The notes: generated by a model not told the origin, from the letters alone. Positions 8,897 through 16,761 are shown, counted from the first letter of the stretch. The stretch: DNA of 64,000 nt from Filomicrobium sp. (GCA_017792465.1 CP051234.1:3318501-3382500); one strand, 5' to 3'. Program-made: numbers and translations.

Positions 8897-10407
8897 GAGC
8901 GATTCTCCTTGCGTGCCATGCGGCGTTCGATTCGTTCAACAATGTACTGCTCGGGCTCGGCCTTCTGGAGTTCGTCGAGCAGTTTTGTCCTGATGCGCTC
9001 AGGCATGCTTTCGCGTCCTTTGACGTAAGCGATGAGCGCGGCGCGGCGGCTTTCGTCGAAGTCGTGGACTGCGGCCGTCGTCGTTTCGTTCGCTTTGGGT
9101 TTTGCGGCGGCAACCGGCGGCACGGTGGACGTTTGAGGACTGACGTTCTTCGGTTTGACCTTCAGGCCGCGGGCGAGGAACGGCAGGCGACGCTCGACAT
9201 AGCGCGCGCCGAAGGGGACATCTGCGACGATGATCTTCTCACCCTGGCGGCGAACGATGCGCGCCTTGTGCTCTTGCAGCCGGTTATCTTTGCCGATGAT
9301 GAGGATGCGGCCATCGAGCGTGGCAGCGTCGGCGGGGATGACGGCGACTTGATCCATTTTGGGTTCGGCGACACTGACGCTGACGAAGTCGCCGGGGCGC
9401 AATGCAGATGCGTCTCCGCCTGTAATGCGGGCGAAGACCGTGCGGCCGGCCTGCGTCGAGGCAATGGCTGCCGGGCGCTCCAGGATGGCGGTTGCGACGA
9501 CGTCGTTGTCGGCAAGGTCAAGCGTGACCGTTGCAGGCAGGGCTGCGAGCTTGTCGCGGTCGTCGGATTTGACGAGGCGGCCGAACTCTTCGTTGCGGAC
9601 AGGGAATGAGACCTCGAGCGACGCAGGGTCGATGAGCAATCCGAGCTTTTCGTTTTGGGCAACGCGGCGGCCAAGGGTCAAGGCGACCTCGTTGAGCCGG
9701 CCTGAGAAGGGGGCGCGATAGGTCGTATCGTTGAGGGCGCGTTCGGCGTCCGACAATGTCAGGCGCGCGCGTTCCACTCCGGCCACGGCTTTGTCGATGC
9801 GGGCTTTGAGCGCAAGAATTTCGCGTTCCTTGGCGATGACACCTTGTTCGGCTGCCGACACGGCGAGGACTGCGTCGTCGCGGACGGTCGAAGTCGTCAG
9901 CTTCTTGGCGAAGAGCTGCGTCTTGCGGGCGAGGTCGGCGCGGCGAAGCTTTTCTTCCGCGCGTGCGGCTTCAAGTTCAGCTTCGAGGTGCTTCTGCGTG
10001 GCTGCAGCTTCGTCCTGCTCCGTTTCTGCTTGGGCGAGGGCTGCCCGCGCGTCAACGACGCGCCGTTCAGCCAACTCTGGGTCGATGCGGAACAGAAGCT
10101 CGCCGGCCTTCACCGTCATGCCGTCGCGGAAATTGGAAGAGATTTCGGTGACCGGACCGGCGGCGGGCGCGCGGATCTCGAGACTGTTCCAGGTCTGGAC
10201 CTTGCCATAGGCCGAAATCTTCGGCGTGACGCTCGTGGCTTTGAGGGTTCCGGCGTCAACAGCGTAAAGCCTTTCACGCGCGGGAGATCCTTTGCGGTTT
10301 TGAGCGGTCGTGATTGAATCAAAAAGTGTCCAGCCGGCAGCTGCGGTAAGTGCCAGCGTCGTTAGGATCAGTCCTAACCCTGTGACTGCGCGAACAAGAA
10401 AGCGCAT
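8893..10407 (-). CDS. RND membrane-fusion protein (second system, extended)
   Basis: A 504-residue periplasmic adaptor. An N-terminal hydrophobic segment at about 8-26 acts as signal or anchor. The lipoyl half-motif near 95-115, a long coiled-coil hairpin (about 120-225, Ala/Glu/Arg rich) and the TYRAPFSGRL segment that closes the lipoyl domain follow in order. It is about 100 residues longer than the usual adaptor. The extra C-terminal part (430-504) is charged and ends in a helix with repeated Arg-Met/Arg-Lys. It is first in the four-gene RND run. The region upstream (10408-10765) shows no clear promoter on this strand. Confidence 0.9.
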   Translation of the reverse strand: MRFLVRAVTGLGLILTTLALTAAAGWTLFDSITTAQNRKGSPARERLYAVDAGTLKATSVTPKISAYGKVQTWNSLEIRAPAAGPVTEISSNFRDGMTVKAGELLFRIDPELAERRVVDARAALAQAETEQDEAAATQKHLEAELEAARAEEKLRRADLARKTQLFAKKLTTSTVRDDAVLAVSAAEQGVIAKEREILALKARIDKAVAGVERARLTLSDAERALNDTTYRAPFSGRLNEVALTLGRRVAQNEKLGLLIDPASLEVSFPVRNEEFGRLVKSDDRDKLAALPATVTLDLADNDVVATAILERPAAIASTQAGRTVFARITGGDASALRPGDFVSVSVAEPKMDQVAVIPADAATLDGRILIIGKDNRLQEHKARIVRRQGEKIIVADVPFGARYVERRLPFLARGLKVKPKNVSPQTSTVPPVAAAKPKANETTTAAVHDFDESRRAALIAYVKGRESMPERIRTKLLDELQKAEPEQYIVERIERRMARKENRS

Positions 10408-10765
10408 TGAAGCCTCCTAAACGAAATCGTCCCCTTCGAAGCATGCGCAATTTGCAGCAGTCGATGTGAACGCGGACAAACTTGAAAGTTCATCCCTTGT
10501 TCATGTTTGCAGAGGTGAGCGCGCTGCGATGCGCCACGACGCGTCATCGGTCGAACGTGTTGCAATCGTGAAATGTTAAGTGATGCTGTCGCCGCTCGGC
10601 TGAGCCGGACTGATCTGCCGCAGATCTCGGTTTCGGAACCATCCTTAGAAGCGGGCGTTTTATTTCCAAGTTCGCAGCTCGTTGAGGCGCTGCGTTAGGA
10701 TCAACGTACCATGCTGACACCCATCTGAGGGATTACTTGAGTGGTTGGAATGAGGAGGTTTCGAC
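10408..10765. other. Intergenic region between the RND operon and a 45-residue gene
   Basis: No coding potential was seen. On the plus strand the right half holds one EcfG-type promoter (10635-10659) feeding the small gene at 10766. The left half must contain the RND promoter on the minus strand, but I could not recognise it. Confidence 0.6.
10635..10659 (+). promoter_or_regulatory. EcfG-type promoter for the 45-residue gene
   Basis: GGAAC, 17 bases, then GTT preceded by C, the pattern known for EcfG sigma factors (GGAAC-N16/17-cGTT). It is 106 bases upstream of the start at 10766 and on the same strand. Confidence 0.7.
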
Positions 10766-10903
10766 ATGGCAAAGATGAACTTTGCGGTCATTGCGGCGCT
10801 GAGTGTAGCGATCGCAGTTTTGGGCTATCTCTATTACATGCAGACGCAAAACGACGTCACTGTGCGCATTGATGTGCCAGGTGTAGAAGTCCAAGCGAAC
10901 TGA
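10766..10903 (+). CDS. Small membrane protein, 45 residues, stress-linked
   Basis: A short gene with a strong ribosome site (GAGGAGG, 7 bases before the ATG). It encodes one N-terminal hydrophobic helix (about residues 5-23, ending in YLYYM) and a short polar tail rich in Val and Asp. The tail (about 24-45) would lie outside the membrane. It is framed by an EcfG-type promoter upstream and a strong terminator downstream (10987-11034), so it is a single-gene stress transcript. I do not recognise a named family. The helix-plus-tail design resembles small stress proteins of rhizobia, but no function can be assigned. Confidence 0.75.
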   Translation: MAKMNFAVIAALSVAIAVLGYLYYMQTQNDVTVRIDVPGVEVQAN

Positions 10904-10986
10904 CGGCATTGGACGTCTCGGCAGCGCCCGGGGTCGGCGTCTACTGGGACCAAGATCGACGCAGTTCAAAAATCCAGAAATGATAG

Positions 10987-11034
10987 AAGTTTCTGTCTGT
11001 CGAAGACGTCTTCGGCCAGGCAGGAACTTTTTTT
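10987..11034 (+). terminator. Rho-independent terminator of the 45-residue gene
   Basis: A 13-pair outer stem (10987-10999 with 11017-11029, two G-U pairs) enclosing an inner palindrome CGAAGACGTCTTCG, followed by seven T. It sits just before the convergent kinase gene ends at 11046. Confidence 0.85.
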
Positions 11035-11045
11035 GTTTCGGCGCA

Positions 11046-12461
11046 TCAATGGATTGCCAGCGACGAGCTGCCGACCTGAAGCCTGATCGACAGGTTGGGA
11101 TGTTCATCATGGATTTCGAGGCGACCGCTCAGCGCTGAAGTTGCAAGCGTTTTCGCCAGCGACAAGCCAACACCTTTTTTGGGCCGGTTGTTTATTGTCG
11201 ATTTGGCCTGTTTGGCTTCCTTTTCAAGCCAATAGATTTCCAGATGCTTGGTGCAGTCATCCGAGTCTTCGCATTGCCTGTCATCAACCAGGGCCCATGA
11301 CACGCTAAGTTCGGAAGCTCTCGCATCCAATGCGCCGCTTTCAGCGGCGTTCAACGCAAGTTCGTTCAGAACAAGGCCCAGACTTTGCACGGCTGTGGGG
11401 GTGATTTTCACATCCGGACCTTCGAATTTAAAGACAACGGATCCGTTTTTTTGCATATCGGTATATGGACGCAGTTGTGCTTCGATCAGTCGGCTCAGGT
11501 TTGGGGCCGACCAATCGCGCTCAACGAGAACGTCCTGGCAAATCGCCATCGCGCGCAAGCGCGATTCGAATGCGGGGAGGAAAATTCTGGTCTCAGGTTT
11601 TGCCACGGCCAAACGTCGGGCGATGCTCATAAGAATGGAGAGCTGGTTCTTGGTGCGGTGGGAAACTTCGAGCAAAGCTTCCTTGAGGATTTCTTCCCGG
11701 CGACGCTTGTCGGTCGTTTCGACGCTCACGGTCAGGACGCCCTGGATCACACCGTTTTCATCATAGTAGGGTTCAACAGTGATATCGAAATAGCGTAGGC
11801 GGGGCTGGCCATCTTCGTCCATGACAATACAAAGCTCGGTCGTGATGTCGGATCCGGTTTCGATGACCTCGCGCTTCGCTCTGGTTGCGATCTGGGCAGG
11901 TTCTGCTGGAAGAATGTCTTCGTCCGTTTTGTCGATCAGATCGGGCGCGTTGAACCCATCCGGGGCGTTTCTGATCCAAACATACCGCAAGTTTGTATCC
12001 TGCATCGAGACCGTGATCTGGCTGTCTCGCAGAGCGACGCGCAGACGCCGTTCCTGCTCATGGATTTCGCTGGTTCGCTCCTTGACGCGATCTTCAAGTT
12101 CATCGCGAGAGCGTTGCAGGCGCCGCAAAGTTCGCCGATGTGCTTCGACGCGATGGTGCAGTGCTGATATCAGGCGGGATTGAAACGCCGTTTGAGATAA
12201 GACGGCTATGGCCAGGGATGCAGCTGCCGATCCGGCAACGGCAAGGACGGCGAATGGGACGCTGAGTGGCGTGGCTTCACCCGACAGCAATGCGAAATGG
12301 AAAGCGCCGATGGATGCAAGACCCAGGGCAAGAGACGTCATCCAGAACTTGAAGCGCCAGCCGAAACTCGGATTGTGCAGGAGAAACGCGATCAACGCGG
12401 TCGCACCGGCTAAAAGCGTTGCTCCTGCCAAAATATGCGCGACTTCGCTGGTGACTAACAT
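11046..12461 (-). CDS. HWE/HisKA_2 sensor histidine kinase with PAS domain
   Basis: A 471-residue membrane kinase. Three hydrophobic helices occupy about 5-28, 37-58 and 65-90. A coiled coil (105-140) leads into a PAS domain (about 142-250). The phosphoacceptor is His268 in EVSHRTKNQL. The N-box (LGLVLNELALNA) and a divergent G-box complete the HisKA_2-type catalytic domain. Kinases of this class are the known phosphodonors of PhyR in alphaproteobacteria, so this may feed the PhyR encoded 6 kb away; that link is inference. An EcfG-type promoter at 12615-12640 points towards it, suggesting positive feedback. The PAS ligand is unknown. Confidence 0.88.
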   Translation of the reverse strand: MLVTSEVAHILAGATLLAGATALIAFLLHNPSFGWRFKFWMTSLALGLASIGAFHFALLSGEATPLSVPFAVLAVAGSAAASLAIAVLSQTAFQSRLISALHHRVEAHRRTLRRLQRSRDELEDRVKERTSEIHEQERRLRVALRDSQITVSMQDTNLRYVWIRNAPDGFNAPDLIDKTDEDILPAEPAQIATRAKREVIETGSDITTELCIVMDEDGQPRLRYFDITVEPYYDENGVIQGVLTVSVETTDKRRREEILKEALLEVSHRTKNQLSILMSIARRLAVAKPETRIFLPAFESRLRAMAICQDVLVERDWSAPNLSRLIEAQLRPYTDMQKNGSVVFKFEGPDVKITPTAVQSLGLVLNELALNAAESGALDARASELSVSWALVDDRQCEDSDDCTKHLEIYWLEKEAKQAKSTINNRPKKGVGLSLAKTLATSALSGRLEIHDEHPNLSIRLQVGSSSLAIH

Positions 12462-12612
12462 TCAATCGGCATCCCACATGTTAACTCCGCCTGCAATTCA
12501 AAGTTCTCTCGAAAGCTGAAACTGTCTAACGCGAACTGGGTGTCGTCATTGAGTTATGTCATTCAAAGAAATGCAATTTTCGTTGACTTGATCAAGTCGT
12601 TTCAATCGAGGT

Positions 12613-12638
12613 GGAACGTACAATAGGCATTGAAAGTT
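12613..12638 (+). promoter_or_regulatory. EcfG-type promoter for a candidate small RNA (plus face)
   Basis: GGAAC, 18 bases, GTT on the plus strand. The next feature in this direction is a non-coding stretch closed by a terminator at 12785-12830. Confidence 0.5.
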
Positions 12639-12640
12639 CC
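12615..12640 (-). promoter_or_regulatory. EcfG-type promoter for the PAS kinase (minus face of a palindromic site)
   Basis: Read on the minus strand: GGAAC, 18 bases, GTT. The same DNA reads GGAAC-N18-GTT on the plus strand because the site is GGAAC...GTTCC. It lies about 150 bases before the kinase start. Confidence 0.55.
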
Positions 12641-12644
12641 AACT

Positions 12645-12830
12645 CCTTTTTGAGTGCGCAAACATTGCTGTCCTCTCAGGGCGTGCCGTCTTCATGGTGG
12701 GTTGTTCACCATATCTTCTGTGCTGAGAAGGATGGAACTGGCTTCGCACGGATGAACTCATGCCGTTTGTCTTTACCAAACGGTAAAATGGCCCGGAACC
12801 GGGTTTCCCCAGTTCCAAGCCATTTTTTAT
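12645..12830 (+). ncRNA. Candidate stress-induced small RNA
   Basis: About 185 bases between an EcfG-type promoter and a terminator hairpin on the same strand. No credible reading frame with a ribosome site was seen; the longest ATG-started pieces close to the promoter are 7-10 codons. The sequence contains pyrimidine-rich single-strand candidates (AACTCCTTTTT, TGTCCTCTC) of the kind that pair with ribosome sites, and a small hairpin CCGTTTG...CAAACGG just before the terminator. I recognise no known RNA family. Identity as an RNA gene is inferred from the promoter-terminator pair alone. Confidence 0.4.
12785..12830 (+). terminator. Terminator hairpin, plus strand, with possible two-way action
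   Basis: AAAATGGC pairs with GCCATTTT and the inner GGAAC pairs with GTTCC, followed by a run of six T and ATT. It would end the candidate RNA on the plus strand; on the minus strand it follows the DUF1328 gene that stops at 12846. Confidence 0.75.
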
Positions 12831-12845
12831 TATCTTTCGTCTTAT

Positions 12846-13025
12846 CTAACGAACAGATGCGGTTCCTCGCCCCAACAGGTGCATGATCAGCATTGCGGCA
12901 AAGATGATGATGAAAACGTAAAACAGCAACTGCGCAACTCCGGCGAATGCGGATGCGATGCCACCGAAGCCAAGTGCGGCAGCAACCAGAGCGGCGATGA
13001 GGAACGCGATGGCCCAGCTCAACAT
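12846..13025 (-). CDS. DUF1328 (YtjA-like) small membrane protein A
   Basis: A 59-residue, almost wholly hydrophobic protein with two helices and the family's central GFGGIAS turn. The start has a good ribosome site (AAGGAGA, 5 bases before the ATG). DUF1328 proteins are common in proteobacteria, often stress-induced, with no defined activity. A second copy lies at 15635. An EcfG-type promoter is 38 bases upstream of the start and a hairpin terminator follows the stop, so the gene is probably transcribed alone. Confidence 0.88.
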   Translation of the reverse strand: MLSWAIAFLIAALVAAALGFGGIASAFAGVAQLLFYVFIIIFAAMLIMHLLGRGTASVR

Positions 13026-13062
13026 GTCTATCTCCTTCAGATTATTTATCTGCTGCAGGGGA

Positions 13063-13087
13063 AACGCCGCACACTGCCGCAGGTTCC
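13063..13087 (-). promoter_or_regulatory. EcfG-type promoter for DUF1328 copy A
   Basis: Minus strand GGAAC, 17 bases, GTT preceded by C. The GTT is 38 bases before the start at 13025. Confidence 0.72.
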
Positions 13088-13164
13088 GTCGTTATTGGGC
13101 AGGTGATTTTTTTGCTTCTCGATATCACTGAAGCAAGCTGCCGGCTGGCAGGGCGTGCACCGCT

Positions 13165-14853
13165 TTACTTTGAGCTTCGCAGCGATGTTTCTTCTTCAAG
13201 CCGCGCCAGGGGGACGTCGAACTCGTAGAGCAAACCATCTTTTTCGTAGGCGATTTCCGGGCGGCTCAAACCCCCGTGCGCGATCGACTGCTTCAAGAGC
13301 GTTTGGCCGAAGCCGCTTGATTCAGGTTCATTTACGGCTGGGCCGCCGGCTTCTTTCCAGCGAAAGCGAAGGGTGTCTTCGCCGTCAACCGGAACGATCC
13401 TCCATCGCAAATCGACGCGGCCGGCGGGCACGGACAACGCGCCGTGCTTGACCGCATTGGTCGCCAGTTCATGGAGGACGAGGGCAAACATCTGGGCGGT
13501 ATTGGCGTTCATCGAGACGTCGGGTCCGTGTATCGAAGCGCGTGCGCCAAACGGTTGAAGTTCGGCGGCGGTCAGTTCGCGCATCGAGACGCCGCGCCAG
13601 GAGTTGTTCACCAGATGGGAATGCGCGCGCGCGAGGGCATGCAGGCGCTGCAAGAAGAGTTCTCGTGCTTCTTTCAGGGGACGGCCATCGACAAGGCTGC
13701 GGTTGGCGACCGACTGTACAACAGCCAGCGAGTTCTTCACCCTGTGCGCCAGTTCACGGGTGAGCAGTTCCATTCGGGCATTGCTCATGTTGGCTTCGTG
13801 CTGGCGCAGGGCGGCGGAGCCGACGAGACCAGAAAGAAGCACACTGAGCGTCAGGCCCACGAAGAGTGCTGCCCAGGCAGGGGTATAGTCGACGGCGCGC
13901 TCGAATTTTGGTGTTGATGCGAGGGCGATGTCCCATCGTACGCCGTAGAGCTCCAGAAAGCCTTTTTGAACAAATTTGGCTTGGTGGTTCGCATCGCCGG
14001 AGTCTTTCGCATCATCATATATCACATCTGTCTTGTCTCCGATCACCGGTGCGGTGATTCGGATGTCAGCGTTGCTTTTGATGTCGAGCCGTTCGCGTTT
14101 CAAGACCGCTTCGACGAGGTTGCCAATACGGAAAGGGGAATAGACGAATCCCTTGATGGTCTGCCGCCGCTCTTCGACGGTGTCGGGCATTTGAAAGCCC
14201 GAGTAGATGGGGAGGTACAACAGGAAACCGGCCTGGATGTCCGACTTGGTTTCCTGGACGAGTTTGACGGCGCCGGAAGCGGCAGGCAGTCCGGTGTCGC
14301 GCGCTCTGGCCATCGCTGTGCGCCGGACCGGCTCGGAATACATGTCGTAACCGAATGCGCGTTTGTTTCGCCAGTCGAACGGCTCAATAAAAATGATTGC
14401 CGAATAGGTTTTCCGATTGCCTTGCGGCGTGACTTTGAAATTCTCGAATCCTTCGTCGCGGACGCGCTGCTCGACAGTAGCGAGCTGGTTTGCCGGGAAC
14501 ATCACGGAGTAGCCGATACCCTGCTGGCCTGGATATCTGCGGGTGACCTGCACAACGTCAAGATAGCGGCGAAAATCGCGGCGTGAAATCGTGGGGTTGG
14601 TCTGGACCAAGGACGCCGCACCGGACAACACCTGCTCGTAGGCGGTCATGCTGCGTTCAAGTTCACCGGTGAAAGCCAGCAACAGGTCGTCGAATGCGTT
14701 CTTGGCAGTGCCATCGATGCTGACGACAAAAAAGCGCCAGGCCAGAAGCGTTGCAAATAACGATAGACCAAAAACCAGCCAGCTCACTTTAAAGATCGGT
14801 GAGGCCAGCCATCGTATTAATCGCCAAAAGTCCCCACGGTAATTTGATAGCAC
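13165..14853 (-). CDS. CHASE-domain HWE/HisKA_2 sensor histidine kinase
   Basis: A 562-residue membrane kinase. TM1 (about 22-44) and TM2 (about 325-348) flank an extracytoplasmic CHASE domain of about 270 residues, recognisable from the PGQQGIGY and FDWRNKRAFGYDMYSEP segments. The cytoplasmic part has His370 in ELAHRVKNSLAVV, the Arg-rich stretch after it, the N-box (LVLHELATNAVKHGAL) and a C-terminal ATPase domain, the classic HWE arrangement. CHASE domains bind small organic ligands outside the cell. With the PAS kinase nearby it is a likely input to PhyR, and it has its own EcfG-type promoter. No cognate receiver gene is adjacent, as is usual for kinases that act on PhyR. Confidence 0.9.
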   Translation of the reverse strand: MLSNYRGDFWRLIRWLASPIFKVSWLVFGLSLFATLLAWRFFVVSIDGTAKNAFDDLLLAFTGELERSMTAYEQVLSGAASLVQTNPTISRRDFRRYLDVVQVTRRYPGQQGIGYSVMFPANQLATVEQRVRDEGFENFKVTPQGNRKTYSAIIFIEPFDWRNKRAFGYDMYSEPVRRTAMARARDTGLPAASGAVKLVQETKSDIQAGFLLYLPIYSGFQMPDTVEERRQTIKGFVYSPFRIGNLVEAVLKRERLDIKSNADIRITAPVIGDKTDVIYDDAKDSGDANHQAKFVQKGFLELYGVRWDIALASTPKFERAVDYTPAWAALFVGLTLSVLLSGLVGSAALRQHEANMSNARMELLTRELAHRVKNSLAVVQSVANRSLVDGRPLKEARELFLQRLHALARAHSHLVNNSWRGVSMRELTAAELQPFGARASIHGPDVSMNANTAQMFALVLHELATNAVKHGALSVPAGRVDLRWRIVPVDGEDTLRFRWKEAGGPAVNEPESSGFGQTLLKQSIAHGGLSRPEIAYEKDGLLYEFDVPLARLEEETSLRSSK

Positions 14854-14929
14854 TCTGATTTTAGCTCCTTCAGGGGTGCGGTCATAGGGGCACGGTTTGG
14901 TCGGAATTTCGATGAATCAGTCGAGAAGC

Positions 14930-14954
14930 AACTTGAATATAGCCGCTATGTTCC
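14930..14954 (-). promoter_or_regulatory. EcfG-type promoter for the CHASE kinase
   Basis: Minus strand GGAAC, 17 bases, GTT. The GTT is 77 bases before the kinase start at 14853. Confidence 0.62.
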
Positions 14955-15004
14955 ATTTCTCGCATCGATTTTTGGCCAGTGCGACGTTGTTTGCACCCTT
15001 CAAT

Positions 15005-15029
15005 GGAACCTTCTCGTGGCCGCGGCGTC
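15005..15029 (+). promoter_or_regulatory. Probable EcfG-type promoter for the DUF992 gene
   Basis: GGAAC, 17 bases, then GTC (preceded by C) in place of GTT; 45 bases before the start at 15074. One mismatch makes it weaker than its neighbours. Confidence 0.45.
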
Positions 15030-15073
15030 AAACCTATAAGCCCCGAAACAAAAGCAATAGTTGGAGGACCGAT

Positions 15074-15562
15074 ATGAGGCCTTATCGACAGGCTACAATT
15101 TGTGGTCTTTGTTTAACGCTTTGTGCATCTGCGACAGCGTTTGGCGCCGAGCCGATCGCCAATGTCGGCTCTTTGACCTGTGAACTTGCAGGGCCGCAGG
15201 ATGTGCCGGCGAAGGAGCGCACAGTCGCCGAGATTAATTGTCGCTTCGACGCGATCGTTGGGGTCGATTTTGCGATCGACGGCCGTATCGAGCGTGTTGC
15301 CAGTTCTGGCGAGCGGGATACCCCCGCCATCCTGTCCTGGGCGGTGCTTGCGCCCACGCCGCGCATTGATGCCAAGCAACTGGCCGGCCGATTCACCGGG
15401 ACGGTGGCCGACAAGCGCTTGGATGAATCCAAAAGCAAAGGCGGACTTTTTGCCACTTCGGGAAATGGCATCATTTTGCGCCCATTGCGCGCGTTGCCCG
15501 AAGGTTTGGACGAAGCAGGCATCACGATCCTAATCCTGGATGATCCGACCGTGAAAGTTTAG
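15074..15562 (+). CDS. DUF992 secreted/periplasmic protein
   Basis: A 162-residue protein with a signal peptide (about 1-24, cleavage likely after AFG-A) followed by the DUF992 fold. The signature VGSLTCEL opens the mature part, a second Cys lies in INCRF, LSWAVLAPT follows in the middle, and the end has a RPLRALPEG beta-rich segment. The two cysteines probably form a disulfide. The start at 15074 is preceded by GGAGGA; an in-frame start at 14897 has no ribosome site and would bury the signal peptide. DUF992 proteins are typical of Hyphomicrobiales and have no known function. The Ser/Lys-rich insert near 115-125 is unlike the usual glycine-rich loop of the family. Confidence 0.8.
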   Translation: MRPYRQATICGLCLTLCASATAFGAEPIANVGSLTCELAGPQDVPAKERTVAEINCRFDAIVGVDFAIDGRIERVASSGERDTPAILSWAVLAPTPRIDAKQLAGRFTGTVADKRLDESKSKGGLFATSGNGIILRPLRALPEGLDEAGITILILDDPTVKV

Positions 15563-15573
15563 GCCGATTGTTG

Positions 15574-15599
15574 GGAACGATTTGCCTTTCAATGACGTT
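15574..15599 (+). promoter_or_regulatory. EcfG-type promoter for DUF1328 copy B
   Basis: GGAAC, 18 bases, GTT preceded by C; the GTT is 36 bases before the ATG at 15635. Confidence 0.7.
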
Positions 15600-15634
15600 T
15601 CTTTATTGAGCTATTCAAATAAAAGGAGGTTCCC

Positions 15635-15814
15635 ATGATCGGGTGGGCCATCACATTTTTGATTGTTGCACTGATCGCCGCGGTACTCGGCTTCGGTGGC
15701 GTTGCTGCCGTGTCTGTCGAAATGGCGAAACTGGTTTTCTGGGTCTTCTTGATCCTGTTTGCGATTTCACTCATCTATGCACTCATCACCGGACGCAGGC
15801 CTCCGGCACCGTAG
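15635..15814 (+). CDS. DUF1328 (YtjA-like) small membrane protein B
   Basis: A 59-residue protein with the same length and plan as the copy at 12846. Helix 1 is at about 3-17, the GFGGVAA turn follows, and helix 2 is at about 29-50. A near-perfect ribosome site (AAAGGAGGT) precedes the ATG. Its own EcfG-type promoter and a strong terminator (15847-15878) make it a single-gene transcript. The sequence differs from copy A through most of both helices, so the duplication is old. The function is unknown; the product is probably a membrane-stress protein. Confidence 0.9.
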   Translation: MIGWAITFLIVALIAAVLGFGGVAAVSVEMAKLVFWVFLILFAISLIYALITGRRPPAP

Positions 15815-15846
15815 CATAGACTGAGCAGGCAGACGCTTGAACACTG

Positions 15847-15878
15847 CGCTCCTCGCCGACATGGCGAGGGGCGTTTTT
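15847..15878 (+). terminator. Terminator of DUF1328 copy B
   Basis: An 11-pair stem (15847-15857 with 15863-15873, one G-U pair), a 5-base loop and five T. Confidence 0.88.
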
Positions 15879-16152
15879 GTTTTGCGCGGGAGGAGGTTTG
15901 AGGCTGGGACTGATTTTGGCGGGCGGCTAATGGCAGGACAGCTGATGTCAGGGGAATTCGTAACGCAGACGGTGGAGGGCCGGCGAAGAACGTTGAGCTT
16001 GACATCGGTCAAAGGCCAATATGCTCCCAGATCTCCAGATCTTTAAGCTAACTGGCATAGCTCAAGGGACCACACGAAGGTTGCGGTAAGGTAGAAGGCC
16101 AGCACTTGGTTGAGATCCCATCCGGGTGTGGCTGGCTCGAAAATCTAAAATA
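15879..16152. other. Intergenic stretch without a recognised gene
   Basis: No convincing reading frame was found. There is a possible housekeeping promoter on the plus strand (TTGACA at 15999-16004 and TATGCT at 16020-16025, spacing 15, shorter than ideal). It is followed by a doubled AGATCT and GC-rich inverted segments up to the hairpin at 16160-16183. A small RNA is possible but the evidence is thin. Confidence 0.3.
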
Positions 16153-16183
16153 AAAAAATCCGCCGAAAATCTATTCGGCGGAC
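16153..16183 (-). terminator. Terminator of dps
   Basis: A 9-pair stem (16160-16168 with 16175-16183) with a 6-base loop, followed on the minus strand by seven T. Confidence 0.88.
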
Positions 16184-16210
16184 TTTTGGGATTAAATCGT
16201 TATCTCAGAA

Positions 16211-16717
16211 TTATCCCGCGACGATGGCGCGAAGCATCCAAATTGCTTTTTCGTGGAAAGTCATGCGCGCGACGAGCATATCGGTGGTGACGAGATCGTC
16301 TGCTTCTTCGGACTTGATGGCCAGTTCGCGCATTGACCGAACGATGGCTTCGTGGTCGGCGACGAGAGATTCGACCATGGCTTCAGCACTTGCGATGGAC
16401 TTTGCTTCGGCCAGATCCGCATTCTTGGTCATAGCGGCAAAGCTGACAGGCGTCGTCAGTCCCAAGGCCCGGATACGTTCAGCAAGCACGTCGGTGGCTG
16501 CGAACAAGTCGTTGTATTGGGCTTCGGTCAGTTCGTGGAGCGGCAGAAACAAGGGTCCCACGACGTTCCAGTGGTAGACATGCGTTTTGACGAGCAGCAT
16601 GTAGGTGTCGCCGAGAATCTGGGCCAATTCCTTTGAAATCTCTTTTCGGGCCGTTGCCGTGATGCCGGTTTTTACATCCTCTTTGGATGGTTTCACATTC
16701 AGTGCTTTGGTCGCCAT
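16211..16717 (-). CDS. dps: Dps-family DNA-protecting ferritin
   Basis: A 168-residue ferritin-like protein that stores iron, consumes peroxide and coats DNA in stressed cells. The inter-subunit ferroxidase residues are visible: His49 (HVYHW), His61 (LHELTE), Asp76 and Glu80 (TDVLAER). Relative to E. coli Dps, the Asp between the second His and the Asp/Glu pair is replaced by Glu65. A Lys-rich N-terminal tail (about 1-25) suits DNA binding. It follows a 50-residue membrane-protein gene by 44 bases, and both lie behind an EcfG-type promoter. The arrangement ends in a strong terminator. Confidence 0.93.
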   Translation of the reverse strand: MATKALNVKPSKEDVKTGITATARKEISKELAQILGDTYMLLVKTHVYHWNVVGPLFLPLHELTEAQYNDLFAATDVLAERIRALGLTTPVSFAAMTKNADLAEAKSIASAEAMVESLVADHEAIVRSMRELAIKSEEADDLVTTDMLVARMTFHEKAIWMLRAIVAG

Positions 16718-16761
16718 TTTGTACTCCTGTCAATGCAATTGGGGTGGTTGTCGGATGGGGT

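Noticed and set aside
12611-12886. A plus-strand frame of 91 codons in the candidate small RNA region
   Set aside because: No ribosome site, crosses the terminator hairpin and runs into the DUF1328 gene; the start lies inside the promoter.
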